This document shows, one piece after another, positions 8,687-16,820 of a stretch of DNA of 44,354 bases. Position numbers and translations under genes: made by a program. Under the pieces are notes generated by a model. The model was given only the letters and a program-made list of their open reading frames with translations. It was not told the origin of the DNA and made no database searches. The number at the start of each line of letters is the position of its first letter. The first letter of the stretch is position 1. The DNA comes from JAAZBI01 sp964461005 (GTDB lineage Bacteria; Bacillota_I; Bacilli_A; RF39; UBA660): assembly GCA_964461005.1 (NCBI GenBank), contig CAYWQQ010000002.1, positions 1-44,354 of the forward strand. Direction: 5' to 3'.

Positions 8687-8953
8687 TTACTCCTTAATTA
8701 AATAATTTTCAATATTTTGAATAAGAAAATCTTTCTTTTGCTCTCCGATAATTCTTTTTAATTCAATATTATCTTTGATTAAGATATAAACAGGTAATTT
8801 AGAAGTTATTTGATACGCTTTAGATTCTTCATCAAAATCTAAATCATAAGTAATAAATTCTATTTGTGGATATTGTAATTCCAGCTCTTTTATATTTTTT
8901 TTCATAATTAAACATGAAGAACACCACAAGGCACTAATACTAATAAATTTCAC
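8687..8953 (-). CDS. Small thioredoxin-like protein
   Basis: Only 88 residues, shorter than a standard thioredoxin (about 105). No signal peptide, so probably cytoplasmic. The active site is C-S-S-C in ISALWCSSCLIMKKN (residues 6-20), with a cis-proline region at KLPVYIL. It is sandwiched between a cysteine desulfurase gene (stop and start adjacent) and the thioredoxin-CcdA fusion (2 bp). It likely supplies reducing equivalents to CcdA or handles persulfide sulfur from the desulfurase; which one cannot be told from sequence. Confidence 0.8.
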   Translation of the reverse strand: MKFISISALWCSSCLIMKKNIKELELQYPQIEFITYDLDFDEESKAYQITSKLPVYILIKDNIELKRIIGEQKKDFLIQNIENYLIKE

Positions 8954-10078
8954 TTATTTGCCTCCAAATTCTTGATAAATTGAGGCAAATTCTTTTTCAA
9001 AAATAGTTAATTCCTCTTCTGTTGTTATATGAGACAAACTAACTCTAATACTTGTTGAAGCTCTTTCTTCGCTGTTAGTTAAACTTAGCACTGATAAAGA
9101 TTGAGGCTTTTCACTAGAACAAGCACTTTTGGTAGAAATATAAATGTTTTTTTCACTTAATGCTTGTAATATTTTATCTGAATCAATTCCCAAAGTGCTA
9201 AAATTTAAAACATGAGGAACAGAAGCAGAAGGACTATTAATAATAATTTGAGAATATTTAGATAAAAATTCTCTCAATTTATTGTTATATCTATCTACTA
9301 AAGAAATTTTTTCTTGAAGATTGGTATTAACTAATTCTAAAGCTTTTGATAAAGAACAAATTAATTCTTGAGATGGTGTACCACTTCTATAAATCGAAGT
9401 ACTCTTGCCTCCTAAAATAATTGGTTCAATAGATATTTCTTCTTTTTTAATTAGTCCACCAATACCTTTTACGCCATAAATCTTATGACCAGAAAAAGAT
9501 GCTAAATCTATATTGGTTAAATCTATATTAGATTTTCCTACACATTGTGTCATATCTACATGAAAATAGCAATTACAACTTTCTTTTAATAATTTACCAA
9601 TTTCTTCAACTGGTTGCCTAATACCTATTTCGCTATCAACAGCTGTAATAGTTACCAAAATTGTATCTTTTCTTATTAAACTTTTTAAATGTTCAAGATC
9701 AATTAAACCTTCTGAAGTTAAATTAACAAAATCTATTGCAAAACCATTTTTTTCAAGATAACTTAAAGGTGCAATAATAGAAGAATGTTCTAATTTGCTA
9801 GTTATTATGTGTTTTCCTTCTTTATAGTGATTTAAGGCTATCCCTTTTATAGCTAAATTGTTTGACTCGGTTGATCCACTAGTATAAATTATTTCTTCAG
9901 GTTTTACTTTAAATATTTCGGCTATTTTAATAGTTTCTTGTTCAATTAATGCCTTTGCACTTTTACCTAAAGCATGTGAAGAATTTGAATTTCCACCAAA
10001 ATTTTTAGATACAAAATTAAATGTATCTAATACTTCTTGATTAATTGGAGTTGTTGCTGAATAATCTAAATAAATCAT
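8954..10078 (-). CDS. Cysteine desulfurase (NifS/IscS family)
   Basis: A 374-residue PLP enzyme that takes sulfur from cysteine as an enzyme-bound persulfide for iron-sulfur clusters or tRNA thiolation. Visible features are the start LDYSATTP, TSGSTESNN (70-region), H173-V-D before TQ, the PLP lysine K199 in FSGHKIYGVKG, RSGTPS, and the persulfide cysteine C320 in STKSACSSEK. Small departures from consensus are TSGST for TSGAT and HVDMTQ for HVDAAQ. No thiI or mnmA lies next to it; instead it leads an operon with two thioredoxin-type genes. A TATAAT within GATATAAT lies about 20 bases upstream of the start. Confidence 0.92.
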   Translation of the reverse strand: MIYLDYSATTPINQEVLDTFNFVSKNFGGNSNSSHALGKSAKALIEQETIKIAEIFKVKPEEIIYTSGSTESNNLAIKGIALNHYKEGKHIITSKLEHSSIIAPLSYLEKNGFAIDFVNLTSEGLIDLEHLKSLIRKDTILVTITAVDSEIGIRQPVEEIGKLLKESCNCYFHVDMTQCVGKSNIDLTNIDLASFSGHKIYGVKGIGGLIKKEEISIEPIILGGKSTSIYRSGTPSQELICSLSKALELVNTNLQEKISLVDRYNNKLREFLSKYSQIIINSPSASVPHVLNFSTLGIDSDKILQALSEKNIYISTKSACSSEKPQSLSVLSLTNSEERASTSIRVSLSHITTEEELTIFEKEFASIYQEFGGK

Positions 10079-10104
10079 TTTTTCACTTCCTAAAAAATAT
10101 TATA

Positions 10105-11352
10105 TCATTTTTTGCCGTTTTCCAATATATTTAACATCTCTTTTTTATATATTTCTACTCCTGGTTGGTCAAAAGGATTTACATCCAAAAGAATCGCACT
10201 TAAAGCACAAGCTTTTTCAAAAAAATATACAAGATAGCCAAAATAGTAATCACTAATCTCAGGAATGCTAATCATAATATTTGGAACTTCACCTATAGTA
10301 TGAGCTTTTAAAGTGCCTTCTAACGCTATATTGTTTATTTGATTTAAACTCTCTCCATTCACATTATCTTTAGAATTTATTATTAAGTCTTGTTTAGGTT
10401 TATTTATTTTAATAATAGTCTCAAACATATTTCTTGGGCCTTCTTGAACATATTGTCCTAAAGAATGCAAATCAGTTGAATATATGATAGGAATAGGAAA
10501 AAGGCCTTTTTTATCTTTTCCTTCCGATTCACCAAAAAGTTGTTGATGCCAATAACCAAAACTTCTAAAAGCTGGTTCATAACTACAAAACAATTCAAAT
10601 TGTTTTTTATTATTATACAAATGATTTCTAATCAAGACATATTGATAACAATAATTATCATAAATTGAATTTATTGAACAATCTTCATAAGCAGCTCGAG
10701 CACCTTTTAATACTTCTTCTATATCTATTCCGCCACATGCCAATGGCAAAAGCCCAACACTCGTTAATACCGAATATCTCCCACCAATATCAGAAGGTAT
10801 TTCAAAAGATTCATAATTCTCTTGATTGACCATTTCTCTTAATGTACCAGTATTCTTATCGGTTATAACATAAATTCTTTCTTTAGAAGATAATTCTCCA
10901 TATTTATTAATTAAAAATTCTTTTATGAAACCAAAGGCTATTGAAGTTTCTAAGGTTTTGCCTGATTTAGAAATAACAATTAATGATACTTCTTTATTTT
11001 TAATATAGTCTAATACTTCTTTTAAATAATTCGAGCTAAAAGAATTACCAACAAAAATTATTTCTAAATCTTTGGGAAAATAAGACCTTAACATTTTTAA
11101 TCCGGCTTCACTTCCTAAATATGATCCACCAATACCAGCGATAATTAAAACTTCGCTATTAGTTTTTATTTTATTTGATACTTTTTTTATTTTCTCTATT
11201 TCTAAAACGTTTATATCATTCGGTAAATCAAGCCATCCTATATTTTTTTTATATTCTTCTCTTAATTTTTTTTCAGCTAAAGCAATTTTTTTTTGATAAT
11301 CATTTAATTTGTCAATATTATTTCCATAATATTCTAATTTTATTTTTTCCAT
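10105..11352 (-). CDS. pgi: Glucose-6-phosphate isomerase
   Basis: A 415-residue cytoplasmic enzyme converting glucose-6-phosphate and fructose-6-phosphate in glycolysis. It is the short firmicute form. Signature segments include IIAGIGGSYLGSEAGL, the sugar-phosphate SIS loop VISKSGKTLET, DIGGRYSVLTSVGLLPLA, FGESEGKDKKG and the C-terminal NPFDQPGVEIYKKEM. It starts at an ATG 12 bases after TAGGAG. A TATAAT -10 element lies at 11375-11380; the -35 is weak. It is a monocistronic-looking gene between the tRNA-Gly terminator and the cysteine desulfurase operon. Confidence 0.95.
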   Translation of the reverse strand: MEKIKLEYYGNNIDKLNDYQKKIALAEKKLREEYKKNIGWLDLPNDINVLEIEKIKKVSNKIKTNSEVLIIAGIGGSYLGSEAGLKMLRSYFPKDLEIIFVGNSFSSNYLKEVLDYIKNKEVSLIVISKSGKTLETSIAFGFIKEFLINKYGELSSKERIYVITDKNTGTLREMVNQENYESFEIPSDIGGRYSVLTSVGLLPLACGGIDIEEVLKGARAAYEDCSINSIYDNYCYQYVLIRNHLYNNKKQFELFCSYEPAFRSFGYWHQQLFGESEGKDKKGLFPIPIIYSTDLHSLGQYVQEGPRNMFETIIKINKPKQDLIINSKDNVNGESLNQINNIALEGTLKAHTIGEVPNIMISIPEISDYYFGYLVYFFEKACALSAILLDVNPFDQPGVEIYKKEMLNILENGKK

Positions 11353-11462
11353 AATACCAACTCCTATTTTAATAATTATACTATAAAAGAATGCAAAAAT
11401 AAAATTTTTTAGTTATATGTACTTATATTTTTTTATTATCCTTAAATATCAGATTTATAAAC

Positions 11463-11491
11463 AAAAAAACTGATGTTTGAAATCAGTTTTT
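11463..11491 (-). terminator. Intrinsic terminator downstream of tRNA-Gly
   Basis: AAAACTGAT and ATCAGTTTT form a 9-bp stem with a 7-base loop; the minus strand continues into TTTTTTTG. It closes the transcript of the tRNA-Gly gene. Nothing else is seen in the rest of the 11353-11527 gap apart from the pgi promoter. Confidence 0.75.
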
Positions 11492-11527
11492 AATAATTAA
11501 GTCAGAATGTTCTGGCTTTTTTTCTTC

Positions 11528-11601
11528 TGGAGCAGGTGATGGGAATCGAACCCACGTGGTCAGCTTGGAAGGCTGACGTTCTACCATTAAACTACACCTG
11601 C
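11528..11601 (-). tRNA. tRNA-Gly (anticodon TCC)
   Basis: The minus strand starts GCAGGTG at 11601 and ends CACCTGC, discriminator T and an encoded CCA at 11528-11530. The 7-bp acceptor stem is perfect. The anticodon stem TCAGC/GCTGA encloses CTTCCAA, giving anticodon TCC. The T arm is GTGGG-TTCGATT-CCCAT, with one non-Watson-Crick pair. D-loop TTTAATGGTA is normal for a tRNA-Gly. Confidence 0.95.
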
Positions 11602-11623
11602 ATAATCAAAGAGTACGTATATA

Positions 11624-11651
11624 ATTATACTTATTTTATAAAGATTGTCAA
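11624..11651 (-). promoter_or_regulatory. Near-consensus promoter of tRNA-Gly
   Basis: Minus strand TTGACA (11646-11651), 16-bp spacer, TATAAT (11624-11629), about 22 bases before the mature tRNA 5' end. Confidence 0.85.
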
Positions 11652-11654
11652 CTT

Positions 11655-11703
11655 ATATCAAAAAGTAAAGAGAATAGTTTTTTATCTCTTTACTTTTTGA
11701 TAT
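11655..11703. terminator. 19-bp perfect inverted repeat spanning the end of the 116-residue gene
   Basis: Arms 11655-11673 and 11685-11703 are exactly complementary, with an 11-base AT-rich loop. On the minus strand the stem contains the final codons and the loop begins with the TAA stop at 11682-11684. A CTTTTTGATA right arm has a T run inside the stem rather than after it, so it is an atypical terminator, possibly usable in either direction. Confidence 0.6.
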
Positions 11704-12032
11704 CCCTCTTTTTCGATATGTAAATTATATATTGTTTCTTGTTGCTCCAATTCTTTTAATTCTTCAATTCTATTATCGTTTTTATTCCATTCATAACAAA
11801 AAACTAATGGTTCTTCTTGATTTTCTTCAAGTAAATAAGAAAATTTTATTGTTTCACCAAAAAAATCATTATAATAAGTTTTTAATTCTTGTAAAATTTC
11901 TTTATCATTACAAATAACCATTAAACTTTCATTTTTAATATAGATTGTTTTTACTTTATGACTCTTATAATAGTAATAGTCTACTCCCGTATTAGGATTT
12001 TTTATAAAAATTAAATTCAAATTTTTTTTCAT
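11682..12032 (-). CDS. Hypothetical protein, 116 residues
   Basis: Not recognised. There is no signal peptide, membrane segment or cysteine cluster; the composition is rich in Asn, Lys, Glu and Tyr (an YYYY run at residues 19-22). It has a good promoter and a strong AGGGGGAAG ribosome binding site 5-6 bases before the ATG, so expression is likely. It stands alone between tRNA-Gly and rlmH, and its coding end lies inside the 19-bp inverted repeat. Confidence 0.6.
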   Translation of the reverse strand: MKKNLNLIFIKNPNTGVDYYYYKSHKVKTIYIKNESLMVICNDKEILQELKTYYNDFFGETIKFSYLLEENQEEPLVFCYEWNKNDNRIEELKELEQQETIYNLHIEKEGYQKVKR

Positions 12033-12059
12033 ATAATCTTCCCCCTTAAAGAAGAGATT

Positions 12060-12087
12060 ATTATAACATATTTGTTTAAAATTTCAA
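12060..12087 (-). promoter_or_regulatory. Promoter of the 116-residue gene
   Basis: Minus strand TTGAAA (12082-12087), 16-bp spacer ending TGT (extended -10), TATAAT (12060-12065). Confidence 0.7.
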
Positions 12088-12090
12088 TAG

Positions 12091-12549
12091 TTATTTGTGA
12101 TATTTTTCATTATTTAATATTTTTAAAGAGCGATATATTTGTTCTAAAATAATTAAACGAAATAATTGATGTGGAAAAGTTAATTTTGAAAAAGAAATTA
12201 GCTTTTTACTGATTTTTTTAATATCTTCATGTAATCCATTAGAACCACCAATAATAAAATTAATATTACCTTGAGATTTAACAAAAGCACTTTCAACTTC
12301 TTTAGAAAATTCTACAGAAGTTAATCCGTTTCCATCTATATCTAAAACAATATTGTAATCATTATCTTTAATGTTTTTTAAAATCTTTTCTTTTTCTTTT
12401 ATCAAATTTTTTTGTTCTTCATCGAAAGATTCATCAGCTATTTCAATGATTTCTATTTTCATATATTTATTAATTCTTTTTAAATAATCTTCAATACCCA
12501 CTTTTAAATAACTTTTGGTTATTTTACCAACACAGATAATTTTTATCAT
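12091..12549 (-). CDS. rlmH: 23S rRNA pseudouridine(1915) N3-methyltransferase RlmH
   Basis: A 152-residue SPOUT methyltransferase that modifies helix 69 of 23S rRNA in assembled ribosomes. Visible family segments: the start MIKIICVGK, LDIDGNGLTSVEFS, the SAM-binding FIIGGSNGLHEDI, and the C-terminal LTFPHQLFRLIILEQIYRSLKI followed by NNEKYHK. Length matches RlmH (about 155-159). It overlaps the walJ gene by 4 bases, an arrangement typical of Bacilli. Confidence 0.95.
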   Translation of the reverse strand: MIKIICVGKITKSYLKVGIEDYLKRINKYMKIEIIEIADESFDEEQKNLIKEKEKILKNIKDNDYNIVLDIDGNGLTSVEFSKEVESAFVKSQGNINFIIGGSNGLHEDIKKISKKLISFSKLTFPHQLFRLIILEQIYRSLKILNNEKYHK

Positions 12550-13292
12550 ATTTCAATGACCTCACTCATTTCACTCTGTGATGTAACTATTAATTTAAAT
12601 TGAGGCTCTTCTATTATTTCCAAATATGTTTCTAAAGCTTTTTCTTTGGTATTGTTTTCTTGACTTAAATGGGCTAAAAATATGTATTTTGTTTTATCAC
12701 CGGCAAATTTTTTCATATATTTAGCAGAATCTATATTAGATAAATGACCTTCATCACTAGCAATTCTTTGTTTTAAATGAAAAGGATATTCTCCATTATA
12801 AAGCATTTCCAAATCATAATTACTTTCGATGATATATACTTCTTTATTTTTTAGTTTAGAAAAATATTTTTCATTTATATAACCAGTATCAGTTATATAA
12901 ACAACTTTATTATTAATAATAAAACCTACTGAATCATCTACATCATGAGATGTTTTAATAATTTTAATATTAAAATTAAAAATATCAAAATCTTCCTCAT
13001 AATAACTCAATTCAATGTTTTGAACATAATTATTAAGATTCTTTTTCATTTTTGGTGTTATAAATACTTGGGGTTGGTATTTTTCATAAAAACGTTTCAA
13101 GCCACAAACGTGATCAGTGTGCGTATGGGTTACTAATACCGCATCGATGTCTTTAGCTTCTACATTTATTTCTTTCAAACTATTTTCAATATAATTACAA
13201 GACATTCCAATATCTAAAAGAAGACGCTTGCCTGCATCTTCAATATACGTAACGTTTCCTTTACTTCCACTACTTAATACGACTATTTTCAT
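12546..13292 (-). CDS. walJ: WalJ/YycJ-type metallo-beta-lactamase-fold hydrolase
   Basis: A 248-residue cytoplasmic MBL-fold protein. The N terminus VVLSSGSKGNVTYIE and the metal motif THTHTDHVCGL are characteristic, with further ligands in TSHD, YITDTGY and FLAHLSQENN. WalJ is a nuclease-like protein linked to the WalRK locus and cell-division/replication coordination in Bacilli, and is often beside rlmH. Here no walR/walK genes are visible; instead it follows dnaB with a 1-base overlap, making an apparent gdpP-rplI-dnaB-walJ-rlmH unit. Confidence 0.9.
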   Translation of the reverse strand: MKIVVLSSGSKGNVTYIEDAGKRLLLDIGMSCNYIENSLKEINVEAKDIDAVLVTHTHTDHVCGLKRFYEKYQPQVFITPKMKKNLNNYVQNIELSYYEEDFDIFNFNIKIIKTSHDVDDSVGFIINNKVVYITDTGYINEKYFSKLKNKEVYIIESNYDLEMLYNGEYPFHLKQRIASDEGHLSNIDSAKYMKKFAGDKTKYIFLAHLSQENNTKEKALETYLEIIEEPQFKLIVTSQSEMSEVIEI

Positions 13293-14635
13293 TATTCTTC
13301 CTTGTCTTCTTTTTTATAATTTAAGAATGTTCCTGTATTTCTTTTAAACAATAAATCAACTGATCCTGTAGGTCCACTACGGTTTTTATTAATTATAAAT
13401 TCACTTTCACTAGTAAAGTCATCCGATCTAGCCTCTTTATTATAATAGTCTTCACGATATAAGAATGCAACAATATCAGCATCTTGTTCTATTGAACCAG
13501 ATTCTCTTAAATCACTCATTAACGGCCTTTTGTCATCTCTTTTTTCAACTTCACGAGAAAGTTGTGCTACTGATATAACTGGAATATTTAATTCTAAAGC
13601 CATTGTTTTTAAAGAACGAGAAATTTCTGATACTTCTTGTTGACGATTACCAAGAAAATTACTTCCCGTTGAAACTAATTGTAAGTAATCAATTACAACT
13701 AAATCTAATCCGTCTGGCATACTTGATAAACGGCGACATTTAGATTTTATTTCTCCTACTGTAATCCCCGGAGTATCATCAATATATATATTTGCATCAG
13801 CCAATTGACTAATTGCTTCATTAACTCTTTTCCAATCACTATGTTCTAACTTACCTGTTCTCAATTTGTTTAATGGAATTTGTCCTAATGAAGAAATCAT
13901 TCTGGTTGCTAATTGCTCAGCATTCATTTCTAAGTTAAATATGGCTACTGTTTTTTTATTTGCTGCTGCAAAAGTCGCAACGTTTAACGCAAAAGCAGTT
14001 TTACCCATACCAGGCCTTGCAGCTATAACTATTAATTCTGTTTCGTGAAATCCAGATGTCATTTTATCCACATTACCAAAACCAGTTGCTAATCCCGTTA
14101 TTTCATTTGCATTACTTGCTAATGCTTCTAAATCTGCTTGTGTTTTTGTTAAAATATCTTGAATATTTCTAAATTCACTACCTTTTCTTAGTTTAGAAAC
14201 ACTAAATATTTTTCTCTCAGCTCCATCAATTAAATCATTAAAATTTAATGCTTCATCATAAGCACTTGTAGCTATTTCATTGGCTGTATCAATTAATTTT
14301 CTTACTAATGCTTTTTGATTAACTAAGCTAATATAGTAATCAACATTAGCGGCAGTAGGAACTGAATTTACAATTGTTAATAAATATTCAGTATCACCAA
14401 TCGCCTTTAATTCTTTTTTGTCTTTTAGTTTAGCACTAACTGTTGTCATATCGATAGGTGTATTTTCATTTTTTAATTCAATTAAACAATCATATATTTT
14501 AGCATGTGCTTCAGAATAAAAAGAATCACGAGAAATTTCATCACTTATTTTTTGCAAAGCATATTTTGATAAAAAAGCTGCCCCTAAAACAGATTGCTCT
14601 GCAGATAAATTATGTGGTACTACTCTTTCGTTCAT
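13292..14635 (-). CDS. dnaB: Replicative DNA helicase DnaB (DnaC in Bacillus nomenclature)
   Basis: About 447 residues from the ATG at 14635, which follows AAGGTG by 6-7 bases; a GTG three codons earlier lies in the ribosome binding site itself. The N-terminal domain begins RVVPHNLSAEQSVLGA. The RecA-type domain carries Walker A ARPGMGKTAFAL, NLEMNAEQLATRM, Walker B LDLVVIDYLQL, and ISVAQLSREVEKR plus DLRESGSIEQDADIVAFLYR. This hexameric helicase unwinds DNA at the fork. It follows rplI by 10 bp, the usual Bacilli order. Confidence 0.97.
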   Translation of the reverse strand: MNERVVPHNLSAEQSVLGAAFLSKYALQKISDEISRDSFYSEAHAKIYDCLIELKNENTPIDMTTVSAKLKDKKELKAIGDTEYLLTIVNSVPTAANVDYYISLVNQKALVRKLIDTANEIATSAYDEALNFNDLIDGAERKIFSVSKLRKGSEFRNIQDILTKTQADLEALASNANEITGLATGFGNVDKMTSGFHETELIVIAARPGMGKTAFALNVATFAAANKKTVAIFNLEMNAEQLATRMISSLGQIPLNKLRTGKLEHSDWKRVNEAISQLADANIYIDDTPGITVGEIKSKCRRLSSMPDGLDLVVIDYLQLVSTGSNFLGNRQQEVSEISRSLKTMALELNIPVISVAQLSREVEKRDDKRPLMSDLRESGSIEQDADIVAFLYREDYYNKEARSDDFTSESEFIINKNRSGPTGSVDLLFKRNTGTFLNYKKEDKEE

Positions 14636-14645
14636 ATATATCACC

Positions 14646-15089
14646 TTATTCCTTAATTATTTCTATTTTTAAATCAGCTTCAACTTTTTGATCTAAAGCT
14701 ATTTTAACACAATGTATTCCTAAAGTAGATAAATTATTAATAATATTAATTTGTTTCTTTTCAATTTGATAGCCTTTTTCAATTAATTCTTTTTCTATCT
14801 GTTTAGAAGAAATACTACCAAAAACTTTATCTTTATCCCCTGTTTTAATTCTAAACAATAATTTTTCGGTTTCTATTTCTTTTTTTAATTTTAAACTATT
14901 TTCTAATTCAATTTGTTTCTTTGTTTCATTGTCTTTAATTTGTTTATCTAACATTTTGAGATTAGATTCAGTAGCCGCTACAGCTAATTTTTTAGCAATC
15001 AAATAATTATTTGCATAACCTGAACTTACTTCTTTTATTTCGTTTTTCTTTCCTTGACCTTTTACATCAACTAAAAATATTACTTTCAT
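14646..15089 (-). CDS. rplI: 50S ribosomal protein bL9
   Basis: 147 residues, the usual bL9 length. The N-terminal rRNA-binding domain MKVIFLVDVKGQGKKNEIKE and GYANNYLIAKKLA is well conserved, followed by a long charged helix (about 50-75) and a C-terminal domain with KVFGSISSKQI. It overlaps the GdpP-like gene by one base. Confidence 0.97.
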   Translation of the reverse strand: MKVIFLVDVKGQGKKNEIKEVSSGYANNYLIAKKLAVAATESNLKMLDKQIKDNETKKQIELENSLKLKKEIETEKLLFRIKTGDKDKVFGSISSKQIEKELIEKGYQIEKKQINIINNLSTLGIHCVKIALDQKVEADLKIEIIKE

Positions 15090-16057
15090 TATTTAACCCC
15101 CAATATATTTTTTAAATTTTCAGCCACTTCAGCAATTGACTTATTATCGATTTGAGTAGCAGCCTCATTATTATGGCCACCTCCACCCATTTTTCTCATG
15201 ATTTCTTGAACATTAATTTTACCAATTGATCTGGCACTAATTCCTATTTGCTCATGATCTAATTTTCCAATTGTAAATGCAAAATCAATATTTTTTAATA
15301 AAACTATACTCTCAGATATTTTTGCTAAGTCTTCAGCTTTATATAACTTATTTTCTTTTCCTAAAGCAATTAAACAATTGTCATATTTCTTAGCATTGAT
15401 AATGACTTCCGTTCTATCAACATAATCATTAAAGTCCTCTTCCATTAAATAAAACAATTCATCTGATAATGCACCACATTTATATAAATATGCTGCTCCT
15501 TCATGGGTTTTTTGACTTATTCTACTTAAAAAACTATTGCTATCAACATATATTCCAGACAGCATAATAGTAGCTATATAAGGTGGAATATATATATCAT
15601 AGTATTTCAACATTTCTATAACTATTTCAACTGAACTTGACTGTTCACTACAAATATATCCGTATTTATAGCTGCTATCTTCTAAATCATTGTTTATATG
15701 ATGATCAATTATAATTATATTTTCGATTGTTTTAGCTGCTAATTCACTTTGAGTTAATAATAGATTACTTGTATCTACAATGATTAACAAACTTTCTTTA
15801 TCAATATTAATTTGATTATATTTTTTTATTTCAATATCAATGTTATTTTTTTTGATGTTTTGTAAAGAGAGTTTTACGCCATCTTCAAAAGAATCCTCTT
15901 CAATCAATAAAGTGGCTCTTTTACCTAATGATTTAACAAAATAATATAAACCTAAAGAAGAACCCAAGCCATCTAAATCCAGTCTTTTATGAGACATAAT
16001 TATTACTTGAGAGGAGTTTAGTACTAATGATTTTATTTTTTCAATATCTATTTGCAT
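15089..16057 (-). CDS. DHH/DHHA1 phosphodiesterase, GdpP-like catalytic half without sensor domains
   Basis: About 322 residues from the ATG at 16057, 8 bases after AAAGGAG; no reading frame upstream could add an N terminus. The DHH domain has SHKRLDLDGLGSS, LLIIVDTSN and IIDHHIND-type motifs (IIDHHINND), followed by LSGIYVDSNSF. The DHHA1 end has GISARSIGKINVQEIM and GGGGHNNEAATQ, closely matching the C-terminal half of GdpP, the c-di-AMP phosphodiesterase. The two membrane helices, PAS and degenerate GGDEF domains of full GdpP are absent. Its place before rplI-dnaB is that of gdpP. It could hydrolyse c-di-AMP, pApA or nanoRNA; the sequence favours a GdpP origin. Confidence 0.82.
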   Translation of the reverse strand: MQIDIEKIKSLVLNSSQVIIMSHKRLDLDGLGSSLGLYYFVKSLGKRATLLIEEDSFEDGVKLSLQNIKKNNIDIEIKKYNQINIDKESLLIIVDTSNLLLTQSELAAKTIENIIIIDHHINNDLEDSSYKYGYICSEQSSSVEIVIEMLKYYDIYIPPYIATIMLSGIYVDSNSFLSRISQKTHEGAAYLYKCGALSDELFYLMEEDFNDYVDRTEVIINAKKYDNCLIALGKENKLYKAEDLAKISESIVLLKNIDFAFTIGKLDHEQIGISARSIGKINVQEIMRKMGGGGHNNEAATQIDNKSIAEVAENLKNILGVK

Positions 16058-16098
16058 TGTATCCACTCCTTTTTCTATATTATACTATAAAATAAATA

Positions 16099-16124
16099 AA
16101 AAAAGATAATTGCTTATCTTTTTA
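16099..16124 (-). terminator. Intrinsic terminator of the rpsF-ssb-rpsR operon
   Basis: Minus strand AAAAAGATAA, loop GCAA, TTATCTTTTTTT. The TAA stop of rpsR (16122-16124) is at the foot of the left arm. Confidence 0.85.
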
Positions 16125-16337
16125 TTTTGAAAATGGTACTAAAGCCATAAAACGTGCTCTCTTAACTTGAGTTGAAATAAATCTTTGATGTTTTGCACAT
16201 GCTCCTGAAACTCTTCTAGGAACAATTTTATTTTTTTCGTTAATATATTTTCTAATGATTTCAACATCTTTATAATCTACTGTTTTTCCAGCACACATTT
16301 GGCATATCTTTTTTCTACGTCTAAAATTTTCAGCCAT
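16122..16337 (-). CDS. rpsR: 30S ribosomal protein bS18
   Basis: 71 residues. It binds 16S rRNA as a heterodimer with bS6. The conserved core YINEKNKIVPRRVSGACAKHQR is visible, ending ARFMALVPFSK. It carries CXXC (KICQMCAGK) plus a third Cys and His in ACAKHQ, the zinc-ribbon-capable form of bS18. Third gene of the rpsF-ssb-rpsR operon, with the terminator overlapping its stop. Confidence 0.97.
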   Translation of the reverse strand: MAENFRRRKKICQMCAGKTVDYKDVEIIRKYINEKNKIVPRRVSGACAKHQRFISTQVKRARFMALVPFSK

Positions 16338-16355
16338 TTATACTTCCTCCTTTAA

Positions 16356-16811
16356 TTAAAAGGCAATGTCATCTTCGCTTAATTCTACTGTTTCACCAAA
16401 ATCTGCAAAAGGTTCATCACTAATATCTGTAGAAGTAGGAACCTCTTGATTTTCATATCCACTAAAATCTCTTGGACTAACATTATCTTTTTGATTTTTT
16501 GATTCTAAAAATTGCACATTATCTGCTACAACTTCTGTTATATATACTTTTTTACCTTCAGGATTATCATAACTTCTAGTTTGGATACGGCCATCAATTC
16601 CAACCAAACTACCTTTAGATAAATATTTTTTTGCATTCTCAGCTTGTTTTCTCCAAACAACTATATTAATAAAATCTGCTTCTCTTTCTCCAGATTGATT
16701 AGCAAAAGTACGATTAATTGCAATAGTAAAATTTGCTACTGCTATATTATTGCTTAAATATTTCAATTCAGGATCTTTTGTCAATCTTCCAACTAAAAAT
16801 GTTTTATTCAT
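16356..16811 (-). CDS. ssb: Single-stranded DNA-binding protein
   Basis: 151 residues with an N-terminal OB fold (MNKTFLVGRLTKDPELKYL, TIAINRTF, DFINIVVWRKQAENAKKYL, GRIQTRSYDNPEGKKVYITEVVAD), a disordered acidic linker, and the C-terminal partner-docking tip SEDDIAF. It protects ssDNA and recruits replication and repair proteins. It lies between rpsF and rpsR as in most Firmicutes. Confidence 0.97.
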   Translation of the reverse strand: MNKTFLVGRLTKDPELKYLSNNIAVANFTIAINRTFANQSGEREADFINIVVWRKQAENAKKYLSKGSLVGIDGRIQTRSYDNPEGKKVYITEVVADNVQFLESKNQKDNVSPRDFSGYENQEVPTSTDISDEPFADFGETVELSEDDIAF

Positions 16812-16820
16812 ATCTTACTC

